Assembly: GCA_024689505.1 (NCBI GenBank)
Contig: JAILDJ010000271.1
Location: forward strand, 1-64,000
Direction of reading: 5' to 3'
From: Clostridiales bacterium
GTDB lineage: Bacteria > Bacillota > Clostridia > Lachnospirales > Bianqueaceae
Length of the DNA stretch: 64,000 bases
Part shown: piece by piece, positions 43,207 to 50,821 of the stretch
Position numbering within the stretch: position 1 is the first letter of the stretch
How the letters are laid out: the number at the start of each line of letters is the position of its first letter
Notes under the pieces: model-generated
What the model was told of the DNA's origin: nothing
What the model saw: only the letters and a program-made list of their open reading frames with translations
The model's database searches: none
Made by a program: the position numbers and the translations under genes

Positions 43207-44421
43207 GTGCTGATCGTTAAGAAATTCGGCGGCAGTTCCGTGGCGGATGCTGAGCGTGTCCGTCACGTTGCGGAACTGATCACGGAGGATGTAGATAAAG
43301 GAAACCAAGTGGTCGTTGTCCTGTCGGCGCAGGGCAAGACCACGGATCATCTGATCGCAAAAGCGAGAGAACTGAACCATAATCCAAGCAAGAGGGAGCT
43401 GGATATGCTGATCACGACAGGTGAGCAGCAGTCTGTAGCGCTGATGGCGCTCGCCCTGCAGGAAATGGGATATAAGGCTGTGTCGCTGAACGCGTTCCAG
43501 ATCGCGATGAACACGACGCGGGTCTACGGCAATGCCCGCCTGAAGAACATCAATACCGAACGTTTGAAGATGGAACTGGAGCACGGTAATATCGTGATCG
43601 TGACAGGCTTCCAGGGTGTCAATCGGTATGAGGACTATACGACGCTGGGCCGCGGTGGTTCCGATACGACGGCCGTTGCACTGGCGGCAACGCTGCATGC
43701 GGACCGCTGCCAGATCTATACCGACGTCGAAGGGATCTATACGGCGGATCCGCGTATCGTCAAAGATGCCCGCAAATTGAAAGAGATCAGTTACGATGAA
43801 ATGCTGGAGCTGGCGTCCATGGGCGCAAAGGTCCTGCATAATCGTTCCGTAGAAATGGCAAAACGTTATAATGTGGTCCTGGAAGTGCTTTCCAGCATGA
43901 CGAAGGCAGAAGGGACTCTGGTCAAGGAGGAAACCAAGGTGGAAAGATTGTTGATCACCGGTATCGCGGTCGATAAGAATATAGCACGTGTCTCTGTGAT
44001 CGGATTTGATGATGTGCCGGGTAAGGCGTTCCGTCTGTTCGATCTGCTTTCCAGAAATAATATCAACGTCGATATCATCCTGCAGTCTATCGGCCGTGAA
44101 GGTTCCAAGGACATTTCCTTTACGATCTCCCGTGATGATCTGGAGGATACACGCCGTGTCCTGGAAGAGAATAAAGAGATGCTGGGCGCCCAGGATATCA
44201 AGTACAGTGATCAGTTCGCCAAGATCTCCATCGTTGGTGCGGGCATGATCTCCAATCCCGGTGTTGCGAGCCGCATGTTTGAGGCGCTCTATAATGCGGG
44301 TGTGAACATCCACATGATCTCCACGTCCGAGATCAAGATCTCGGTTCTGATCGCGGAGCGTAATGTTGCTTTGGCGATGGAAGCGATCCATGACCGCTTC
44401 AATATGGCGTCGCATCTATAA
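43207..44421 (+). CDS. lysC: Aspartate kinase with two ACT domains
   Basis: A 404-residue aspartokinase, first step of the Lys/Thr/Met pathway. The kinase start is VKKFGGSSVADAERV; GFQGVNRYEDYTTLGRGGSD marks the substrate site near residue 140. Two C-terminal ACT domains (about 260-404) mediate allosteric inhibition, usually by lysine or threonine. The start is GTG at 43207 with AAGGAG upstream. Grouped with hom, so the unit supplies homoserine. Confidence 0.97.
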   Translation: MLIVKKFGGSSVADAERVRHVAELITEDVDKGNQVVVVLSAQGKTTDHLIAKARELNHNPSKRELDMLITTGEQQSVALMALALQEMGYKAVSLNAFQIAMNTTRVYGNARLKNINTERLKMELEHGNIVIVTGFQGVNRYEDYTTLGRGGSDTTAVALAATLHADRCQIYTDVEGIYTADPRIVKDARKLKEISYDEMLELASMGAKVLHNRSVEMAKRYNVVLEVLSSMTKAEGTLVKEETKVERLLITGIAVDKNIARVSVIGFDDVPGKAFRLFDLLSRNNINVDIILQSIGREGSKDISFTISRDDLEDTRRVLEENKEMLGAQDIKYSDQFAKISIVGAGMISNPGVASRMFEALYNAGVNIHMISTSEIKISVLIAERNVALAMEAIHDRFNMASHL

Positions 44422-44477
44422 ACAAGTGCTGTTGAAGCGTACAACGATTTCATAAGAACCGGAAAGAGAGGCATACT

Positions 44478-45200
44478 ATGCTGGAGCAACTGCGTGAACA
44501 AGTATGGAACGCGAATCTGGAACTGGTGCGCCGTGGCCTGGTCCTGTACACTTGGGGCAACGTCAGCGGTAAGGATCCGGAGACTGGCCTGGTGGTCATC
44601 AAACCGTCAGGTGTGGATTATGATGTTTTGAAACCGGAGGATCTGGTCGTGCTGGATCTGGAGGGCAACGTGGTGGAAGGAAAATACCGCCCGTCTTCAG
44701 ATACAGATACACATCTGGAGATCTATCGCTCCTTCCCTGAGACCGGCGGTGTTGTGCATACGCATTCCACATGGGCTGTGATCTTTGCGCAGGCAGGTCT
44801 GGGGATCCCGGCGCTGGGAACGACGCATGCAGATTATTTCTACGGTACGATCCCTTGCACACGTTTCATGAAGCCGGAAGAGATCGGCGGCGAGAATGAA
44901 GGGCAGTATGAACTCAATACCGGTAAAGTCATCGTAGAGACGTTCGAGGAAAAGGGGATCGATCCCATGCAGGTGCCGGCGGTGCTGGTCCGGGAGCATG
45001 GACCCTTCACTTGGGGCAAAGATGCGGATGATGCCGTCTATCATGCGGTCGTGTTGGAGCAGTTGGCCATGATGGCTTATCATACCGCGGCGCTCAGAAG
45101 TGTGGGAACAGAGATCGAGCAGGCGGGCATGCAGCAAGCCCTGTTAGATAAACACTACCTCCGCAAACATGGCGCACATGCCTATTATGGGCAGAAATAA
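44478..45200 (+). CDS. araD: L-ribulose-5-phosphate 4-epimerase (AraD/UlaF/SgbE class)
   Basis: A 240-residue class II aldolase-fold zinc enzyme interconverting L-ribulose 5-phosphate and D-xylulose 5-phosphate. Zinc histidines are in VVHTHSTWA near residue 95; [11 protein letters not shown] and [15 protein letters not shown] are family marks. No arabinose, ascorbate or other pentose genes adjoin it, so the sugar it serves cannot be inferred. It sits 56 bases after lysC and ends with its own terminator. Confidence 0.93.
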   Translation: MLEQLREQVWNANLELVRRGLVLYTWGNVSGKDPETGLVVIKPSGVDYDVLKPEDLVVLDLEGNVVEGKYRPSSDTDTHLEIYRSFPETGGVVHTHSTWAVIFAQAGLGIPALGTTHADYFYGTIPCTRFMKPEEIGGENEGQYELNTGKVIVETFEEKGIDPMQVPAVLVREHGPFTWGKDADDAVYHAVVLEQLAMMAYHTAALRSVGTEIEQAGMQQALLDKHYLRKHGAHAYYGQK

Positions 45201-45214
45201 GGGATTTTCCTTCC

Positions 45215-45248
45215 AGCCGGAGTTCAATATCGGGCTCCGGCTGTTTTT
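45215..45248 (+). terminator. Terminator of lysC-araD
   Basis: AGCCGGAG (45215-45222) and CTCCGGCT (45235-45242) with five Ts (45244-45248), 14 bases after the araD stop. Confidence 0.9.
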
Positions 45249-45375
45249 ATGCCGAAAAAGCAGAAAATGCATAAATTGAGAAATAAAAGGAGAAAAAAAG
45301 ACCTGTCCATCAGAAGTGGATATAATCGCAGATACCAGCTCGACTGGACGGAGATGCTGGTTTTCGGATTTGTGG

Positions 45376-45402
45376 ACCCCGGTTCTGCCGGGGTGTTTTT
45401 TT
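45376..45402 (+). terminator. Second terminator, possible end of a short RNA
   Basis: ACCCCGG (45376-45382) and CCGGGGT (45388-45394) form a tight stem, followed by TGTTTTTTT. A TATAAT 50 bp upstream could start a transcript ending here; a hairpin ACCAGC/GCTGGT (near 45335 and 45356) lies between. Confidence 0.75.
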
Positions 45403-45444
45403 GTCTGGACCCGTTTTGAAAGAGCCTGTGCAGGAGAGAAACGC

Positions 45445-45518
45445 ATCTGCGCACATATGTTTTTTTGCCTTGAAAACAGGAGGATCCTGACGCAGATCTC
45501 CGCACATGGTTTTTATGC
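45445..45518 (+). repeat. Imperfect direct repeats upstream of the tad promoter
   Basis: Copies at 45445-45469 and 45496-45518 share ATCT-x-CGCACAT followed by a T run and GC. Their starts are 51 bp apart, close to five helical turns. They lie 46-120 bp before the -35 box, a typical place for activator or repressor sites. Confidence 0.5.
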
Positions 45519-45563
45519 AGAAAAAGACAAGTAAAGAAGAAAAATGGAATAAACGCCGTAAAA

Positions 45564-45593
45564 TTGCATCCGGCAGAGACCGCAAGGTATAAT
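45564..45593 (+). promoter_or_regulatory. Promoter of the Tad pilus operon
   Basis: TTGCAT (45564-45569), 18 bp spacer, TATAAT (45588-45593), 85 bp before the tadZ start. Confidence 0.7.
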
Positions 45594-45678
45594 GCGTGCC
45601 AGGATGAACAAATCAAACCGAGTCCGGTATCATCTGCAAAATGAGAAATGTTCGTCCATAAAAGAAAGGGGTGGATGC

Positions 45679-46791
45679 ATGAAGATCCAACTGGCTATCT
45701 GTCTGAAGGATCCGGAATATGGCGCACGGATCTGCCGATATTTGAACACGAAAGGCGGAGCCCGTATGGAGGCGCGTTGTATCGAAGAGAGGGCGGTGCC
45801 TGAACGTATGGAGATCCTGTTGACAGATACCGAAAGGATCCAGACGGAAACCGGCAATGCGATCTTTATGGGAACACAGGAAGAAGCCGTCCGTCTTGAT
45901 TGGGACGGACCGCGGGTCGACCCGTATATCAGCGGGCCGAAGATTTTGTCTCAATGTCTGGAACAGGCGGCACGGATCAAAGAGCAAAGTTCTGGTTCCA
46001 GTCGCTTGGTGCACAGCCGCCCGGATCAGCAATCTCCTGTATATCAAAAGCGGAATGACAGGCAGGGAGAAGGAGGAAAGATCCTGGCAGTGTACGCGCC
46101 TTCTGGCGGAGCAGGTACGACCGTGCTTGCTATGACGCTGGCGGATCTTCTGGCGGCCAAGGGTAAAAAGGTACTGTATCTGGATCTGGAAAGTATCTCC
46201 GCGTGGCGGCAATTCTTCCGCTCGGATGCAGCCTATAACCTTTCGGATTTCCTGTACAACATGCTTTTGGACACGTTGGCGCCGGAGGAAGCGGCACGCT
46301 GCCTTGAGGACATGACGACAGTGCAGACCCGGAAAATGTTCTTTATTGAGCCGTGCAATGGGGGAGAGGATCTGTTGGTCCTCGAACCGGAGGAGCAACG
46401 GCAGCTTTTGGCCGTGCTGCGACAGGCCTTTGACTACGTGGTATGCGACCTGGATACATGCTTGACGCCATTTCAGATGACGGTTCTTACATATTGCGAT
46501 GCACGCGTCTGGATCCGGGCGGGTAATACATCAGGCCGAGCCAAATGGGAAGATCTGGTCTCTGTATTGCGGCGCAAGCATAAGGAGGAGATCCTGCAGG
46601 ATGCGCATTGTGTGCATGTGCGGATCGGGGCGGGAGCCAAGGAAAGGAAAACGCAGGATCTGTGGGATCTGCCTTGGGAGAAGGACCTGTTTCAGGAGAA
46701 GGAAGGACTGAAATGGATCCAGCAGAATTCGGAATGGTACAAAAAAGCAGGTGCTCTGCTGCGGGAGGTCGAACGTCTTGCCGGAACATGA
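45679..46791 (+). CDS. tadZ: TadZ/CpaE-like pilus-localising ATPase
   Basis: A 370-residue protein. An N-terminal receiver-like part (1-110) is followed by a ParA/MinD-type ATPase starting GGKILAVYAPSGGAGTTVLA near residue 134. The modified Walker A (S-G-G-A-G-T-T, lacking the final lysine) is common in TadZ/CpaE. A FDYVVCDLD segment gives Walker B. TadZ positions the Tad machine at a cell site. The ATG at 45679 is supported by AAAGGGG; the frame is open further upstream. First gene of the tad operon. Confidence 0.9.
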   Translation: MKIQLAICLKDPEYGARICRYLNTKGGARMEARCIEERAVPERMEILLTDTERIQTETGNAIFMGTQEEAVRLDWDGPRVDPYISGPKILSQCLEQAARIKEQSSGSSRLVHSRPDQQSPVYQKRNDRQGEGGKILAVYAPSGGAGTTVLAMTLADLLAAKGKKVLYLDLESISAWRQFFRSDAAYNLSDFLYNMLLDTLAPEEAARCLEDMTTVQTRKMFFIEPCNGGEDLLVLEPEEQRQLLAVLRQAFDYVVCDLDTCLTPFQMTVLTYCDARVWIRAGNTSGRAKWEDLVSVLRRKHKEEILQDAHCVHVRIGAGAKERKTQDLWDLPWEKDLFQEKEGLKWIQQNSEWYKKAGALLREVERLAGT

Positions 46792-47953
46792 TACCAGTCA
46801 ATATGTGGCTCTGAAACAGAAGGTCCAAAGCGCGATGCCCGTGCGGCAGGAGTATACGGACGCGGATGTGGAGCAGACGATCTATCATGTGCTGGCCAAG
46901 GAAGCGCACGAGGATTATACCAATGTGCGGGATCGGGTTTCCATCGGCCGCCGGATCTTTCATGCCATGCGTCGGCTGGATGTACTGCAGCCCTACCTGG
47001 AGGATCCGGAGATCACGGAGATCATGGTCAATGGACCGGATCACATCTTCATCGAAAAAGATGGCCGCCTGTATCGGACCGAAACGGTGTTCGAATCCGT
47101 GACCCGGCTGGAAGATGTGATTCAGCAGATCGTAGGCACGGTGAACCGTACCGTCAACGAGTCCAATCCTATCGTGGATGCGCGTCTGACAGACGGTTCC
47201 CGTGTCAATGCGGTCCTGCCGCCGGTGGCCTTGAATGGTCCGATCTTGACGATCCGCAAATTCCGGGAGGATCCGATCACGATGGATGAACTGATCGCCT
47301 GGGGTACCTTGACACAGGAAGCGGCGGAGTTTCTGAAGGAACGTGTCCGAGAACGATATAATATCTTCATTTGTGGAGGTACTGCTTCAGGAAAAACGAC
47401 GTTCCTGAATATTCTGTCAGGTTTTATCCCTAAGGAAGAGCGGATCATAACGATCGAGGATGCGGCTGAACTTAAACTGACAGGCCTTGAAAATCTGGTA
47501 ACGTTGGAAACAAGGAAAGCGGGGGTCGAAGGTAAGGGCGAGATCACGATCCGTGATCTGATCCGTACCAGTCTGCGCATGCGGCCTAACAGGATCATCG
47601 TGGGAGAGATCCGAGGTGCGGAGGCTATTGATATGCTGCAGGCTATGAATACCGGGCATGATGGCTCCTTGAGCACCGGACATGCTAATTCCTGCGCAGA
47701 CATGATCTCTCGTATCGAAAGCATGGTCCTGCAGGGTGCTTTGTTTCCGATCGAAGCGATCCGGGCACAGATCGCTTCCGCCATCGACCTGATGGTCTAT
47801 CTGACGCACAGGCCGGACGGTAGAAGGCAATTGACGGAGATCGTACAGTTGGAAGGTATGCAGGAAGGCCATGTCGTCATGGAGCCGCTGTTTGTAAGAA
47901 AGGGGGAACAACTGATCCGAACCGCGCATGAAGTCAAAATCAAACAGAAATAG
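46778..47953 (+). CDS. tadA: TadA/CpaF-type secretion ATPase
   Basis: A 391-residue hexameric ATPase that powers Flp pilus assembly. Walker A is GGTASGKTTFLN; the Asp box ITIEDAAELKL and Walker B NRIIVGEIRGAE follow, with the STGHANS His box. No ATG is well placed. I choose TTG at 46778, which has GGGAGG nine bases upstream and overlaps tadZ by 14 bases; GTG at 46805 and ATG at 46835 are alternatives lacking a clear Shine-Dalgarno. Confidence 0.95.
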   Translation: MPEHDTSQYVALKQKVQSAMPVRQEYTDADVEQTIYHVLAKEAHEDYTNVRDRVSIGRRIFHAMRRLDVLQPYLEDPEITEIMVNGPDHIFIEKDGRLYRTETVFESVTRLEDVIQQIVGTVNRTVNESNPIVDARLTDGSRVNAVLPPVALNGPILTIRKFREDPITMDELIAWGTLTQEAAEFLKERVRERYNIFICGGTASGKTTFLNILSGFIPKEERIITIEDAAELKLTGLENLVTLETRKAGVEGKGEITIRDLIRTSLRMRPNRIIVGEIRGAEAIDMLQAMNTGHDGSLSTGHANSCADMISRIESMVLQGALFPIEAIRAQIASAIDLMVYLTHRPDGRRQLTEIVQLEGMQEGHVVMEPLFVRKGEQLIRTAHEVKIKQK

Positions 47954-48686
47954 AATCCGGATCCGGTATCGACTGACCTGGAAGGATTGGTTGCTGTATG
48001 GTACCGTGGGAGCCTTTTTCTGCGCCTTGATCCTGGCTGTATTTTATGGAGAGCTGATGATCTCAGCTATTGGGGCGGTCCCGGCCGCTGTCCTGTATCC
48101 GCTGTACAAAAGAAAGGATCTTAAAGAACGGAAAAAGCAAAAGGTCCTTTGGGAATTCAAAGAGAACTTGTATGCTTTGTCTACAGCACTTCGTGCTGGC
48201 CAGTCTTTGGAGAGTGCTTTCGAGACGATGACACAGGATATGGATACAGAGATCTATCGGATCTTGACGCCGGTATACCAAAGCATGGTGGCGCAGATGA
48301 AACTGCATCGGCGTCTGGAGGATCTACTTTTGGAATTTGCTATGGAATCTGAAGCCGATGATATCCAAAGCTTTGCGGAGATCATTGCAGTCGCAAAACG
48401 CACACGAGGTGATATGACACAAGTCATAGAAAACACAGCGCAGCTTTTGCAGGAAAAGATCGAGATCCGACAGGAGCTGGAAGTCCTGCTGGCCAGAAAA
48501 AAGACGGAGCAGCGTATCATGAATCTGATGCCGCTGCTGGTCATTGGTATGTTGGCAACACTATCGCCTGATTATGTCCGGCCTTTGTATGTGACCCTGC
48601 AAGGCCGGGTGATCATGACGATCTGCCTGCTGTTGGCGATGGCCAGTATCCTGGTGGCGAAGCATATGGCGGATATTGCCTTATAG
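47928..48686 (+). CDS. tadB: TadB-like type II secretion F-domain membrane protein
   Basis: A 252-residue protein with a basic N-terminus, two hydrophobic helices (about 22-55), a cytoplasmic T2SSF domain (EFKENLYALSTALRAGQSLE near residue 75) and two C-terminal helices. TadB and TadC form the inner-membrane platform of the Tad system. It overlaps tadA by 26 bases; translational coupling is likely because a Shine-Dalgarno lies far upstream. Confidence 0.9.
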   Translation: MKSKSNRNRIRIRYRLTWKDWLLYGTVGAFFCALILAVFYGELMISAIGAVPAAVLYPLYKRKDLKERKKQKVLWEFKENLYALSTALRAGQSLESAFETMTQDMDTEIYRILTPVYQSMVAQMKLHRRLEDLLLEFAMESEADDIQSFAEIIAVAKRTRGDMTQVIENTAQLLQEKIEIRQELEVLLARKKTEQRIMNLMPLLVIGMLATLSPDYVRPLYVTLQGRVIMTICLLLAMASILVAKHMADIAL

Positions 48687-48695
48687 GAGGGATTT

Positions 48696-50114
48696 ATGCG
48701 CATCTGGATCGGAATCATACTGGTGGGATGGTGCAGCTTGTTCCTCATGTGGATCTGTGGCAGGCCGAAAAGCTTGCCACAACTGATCGCCGCGGCTGGC
48801 TTATTCCTACCGGGCAGATATGTTCGCAGACAGGCGGTTCGTGTACAGTCAGAAAAGGCGTGGACTTTGTTCGAAGAGCAGGAGTCGGAAGAGGCAGTGC
48901 GATCCTATGTGCGATTCTGGTGGGGATTATGGTATTGCGGCATGGTCGTCGCTGCGACCATATGCTTCGGTGCCATGCGCCTGGAGCGGCTGCAGCCTGA
49001 AACGACAGAGACCGTATCTTTGGCTCGGCCAGAATTCGGTGCTGAAGACAGGAATGTCGTAATGGAACTGGAGGCAAAGGACGGAAACGATCGGATACAG
49101 GATACAGTCCGCATCCATATCCCTTCCAAAGCCCCATCGGAAGCTGAGATCAAAAGGATCATGGATGCTGCGGAAGGGCGAGTGCGGCAGTATTTCGACA
49201 CAGAATATCTGCAGCGGGAGACTTGGCCAGAGGACGGGACATCAGTGCAGATCCTTTGCTTTCCAGAAGATCTTTCCTGGATCGATGCCCATGGAACGAT
49301 CCTCTGGGAGCAGATCAAAGCATCTGTGGATACACAGATCCGTGTCTTATTATCTGCTTATGGGAAAGAGCGGGCATTTGAGATACGGTTGCATATCGAT
49401 CCGAAGCAGGAAACACTGGACGAAAAAGTCTCGCATATGCTGGAGCGGATGGAGGATGGCGCGTATGTGACCGAAGATGCACTATCGCTTCCAGCGGAAG
49501 ACAGGGACGGAGTTCGTTATACCTGGAAGCCGGTGGAGCAAAGACAGCCTACGGATCCGAAAATGTATTATGTATGGGTGGGTCTATTGCCATTCTTGCC
49601 GATCGTTTTATATCAGTATAAGATCCGTCAAAAGACTGTGGAGCGAAGACAAAGGATCTATCGCAGTTATCCGGACATGCTCAACCAGTTCATGATCCTG
49701 CTTGGTTCAGGTATGAGCATCATGAAAGCATGGGAGAAGATGGATGCCGATTACCGGAGCAAGAAGAAAAGGGATCACATACAGGATCCTTTATACGAAG
49801 AGATGCTGAGAGCAGAAAACAGGATGCGTACCGGCTATTCCTTTGGCGAGGCGGTCCGGCTTATGGCGGAGCATCTGAAGATCCGGGAGATCCGTCAATT
49901 TGCATCGATCCTTGCCGCCAGTTGGAAACGAGGCGATGAGCATGTGCTGCTGCACTTGAAGGATCTGCATGACCGCTCCTGGGAGATCCGAAAGAATCAG
50001 GCCAGGAAAGCCTCGGAAGAAGCAGATACCAAGCTACTGCTTCCTTTGATGATGATGTTGATCGTGGTGATAATCATCGTATTGAGCCCGGCGCTGATGA
50101 CGATGACAGTTTAG
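48696..50114 (+). CDS. tadC: TadC-like platform protein with large extracytoplasmic insertion
   Basis: A 472-residue protein. Helices lie near 1-20 and 77-97. A soluble region of about 190 residues (about 98-287) follows, then a helix (290-306), the T2SSF domain (PDMLNQFMILLGSGMSIMKA near 328) and a final helix (452-470). Ordinary TadC is about 300 residues and lacks this insertion. If topology is as drawn, the insert lies outside the membrane, where it could touch the pilus base. The function of the insert is unknown. Confidence 0.87.
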   Translation: MRIWIGIILVGWCSLFLMWICGRPKSLPQLIAAAGLFLPGRYVRRQAVRVQSEKAWTLFEEQESEEAVRSYVRFWWGLWYCGMVVAATICFGAMRLERLQPETTETVSLARPEFGAEDRNVVMELEAKDGNDRIQDTVRIHIPSKAPSEAEIKRIMDAAEGRVRQYFDTEYLQRETWPEDGTSVQILCFPEDLSWIDAHGTILWEQIKASVDTQIRVLLSAYGKERAFEIRLHIDPKQETLDEKVSHMLERMEDGAYVTEDALSLPAEDRDGVRYTWKPVEQRQPTDPKMYYVWVGLLPFLPIVLYQYKIRQKTVERRQRIYRSYPDMLNQFMILLGSGMSIMKAWEKMDADYRSKKKRDHIQDPLYEEMLRAENRMRTGYSFGEAVRLMAEHLKIREIRQFASILAASWKRGDEHVLLHLKDLHDRSWEIRKNQARKASEEADTKLLLPLMMMLIVVIIIVLSPALMTMTV

Positions 50115-50128
50115 TTGGGAGGAAAACA

Positions 50129-50341
50129 ATGATGGCTATATGTTCGATGTTTCTAGACCGGATCCGCACCTGGTGCGAGGATCAGGATGGATTTGGAACA
50201 CTGGAATTGGTGCTTTTGGTCTGTGTGCTGATCGCACTGGCGCTTTTGTTCAAGAATACGATCGTATCTTTTGTCAGCAACATGCTGAAAACGATCTCAA
50301 CACAAGGGTCAGGCTTCGACCCTGCCTCATTGGCGAAATGA
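50129..50341 (+). CDS. Flp1-like pilin
   Basis: A 70-residue protein with a short basic leader, a DGFGTLELVLLVCVLIALAL segment and a single hydrophobic helix. This matches the clostridial Flp1-like (flagellin/Flp1 domain) pilins, in which cleavage occurs before the T-L-E core. GGGAGG precedes the ATG. It is the probable main subunit of the pilus, processed by the prepilin peptidase encoded at 53646. Confidence 0.85.
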   Translation: MMAICSMFLDRIRTWCEDQDGFGTLELVLLVCVLIALALLFKNTIVSFVSNMLKTISTQGSGFDPASLAK

Positions 50342-50784
50342 AACTGAAAGGGACGGCAACGGTAGAAGCTGCGTTGATCTTTCCCTTGATCTTTCTGCTG
50401 TTGATGGTCTTTCTGCAGTATGCTTTATATTTCCTGACATTGGAACATGTGCAGGCGGCCTGTAATGAGGGGATCGTTGCAGGCCGGGCACAGGTCCCGG
50501 ATGAGACCATCCGGGCTCATATCGGGCAGATCCTTAAGCACAGCATGGTGACAAGAGGAGCAGACATAACGATACAGCATGGGCATTGGTTCATGTTTCC
50601 GACACGAGAGATCCGTGTCCAGGGTACATTTTCTTTGTTCTTTCCCATGGAGATCGATGTATGTGCGCGTGGATATGGGCTCGAGGCAGAAGCGTTCTGC
50701 AGGATCACAGATCTGATCTGGGAATGCGCGGGAACTTTACAGGAAGCGGGGCTCTTGCAGGGCCAGTGGTTCGGAGGCGGTTGA
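50338..50784 (+). CDS. TadE-like minor pseudopilin
   Basis: A 148-residue protein starting KGTATVEAALIFPLIFLLLM, the TadE-type signal with conserved Glu after the cleavage site. The helix is followed by a soluble domain. The start overlaps the pilin stop as ATGA. TadE/TadF pseudopilins act in pilus assembly and are processed by the same peptidase. Confidence 0.82.
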   Translation: MKLKGTATVEAALIFPLIFLLLMVFLQYALYFLTLEHVQAACNEGIVAGRAQVPDETIRAHIGQILKHSMVTRGADITIQHGHWFMFPTREIRVQGTFSLFFPMEIDVCARGYGLEAEAFCRITDLIWECAGTLQEAGLLQGQWFGGG

Positions 50785-50821
50785 GTCGAGATACACAAGT
50801 AATAAAACGGGAAGCCTGACG

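Larger units (their letters stand above)
45201..45678. other. Regulatory intergenic region before the Tad pilus operon
   Basis: A 478 bp region without a convincing gene. It holds two terminators, an isolated TATAAT at 45321-45326 before the second one, a pair of imperfect direct repeats and the tad promoter, all listed separately. The stretch between the two terminators may make a short RNA of about 70 nt. Confidence 0.6.

Noticed and set aside
43183-44415. A 410-codon minus-strand open frame across lysC
   Set aside because: Shadow of aspartate kinase; the plus-strand product has complete kinase and ACT motifs.
44478-45200. Arabinose utilisation operon
   Set aside because: Only the 4-epimerase is present; no kinase, isomerase or transporter adjoins it.
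45249-45419. A 56-codon basic open frame whose RRYQLDWTEML segment recalls the TadB N-terminus
   Set aside because: No Shine-Dalgarno, starts inside the araD terminator T run and reads through another terminator hairpin. The likeness to TadB is short; a relic is possible but not supportable.
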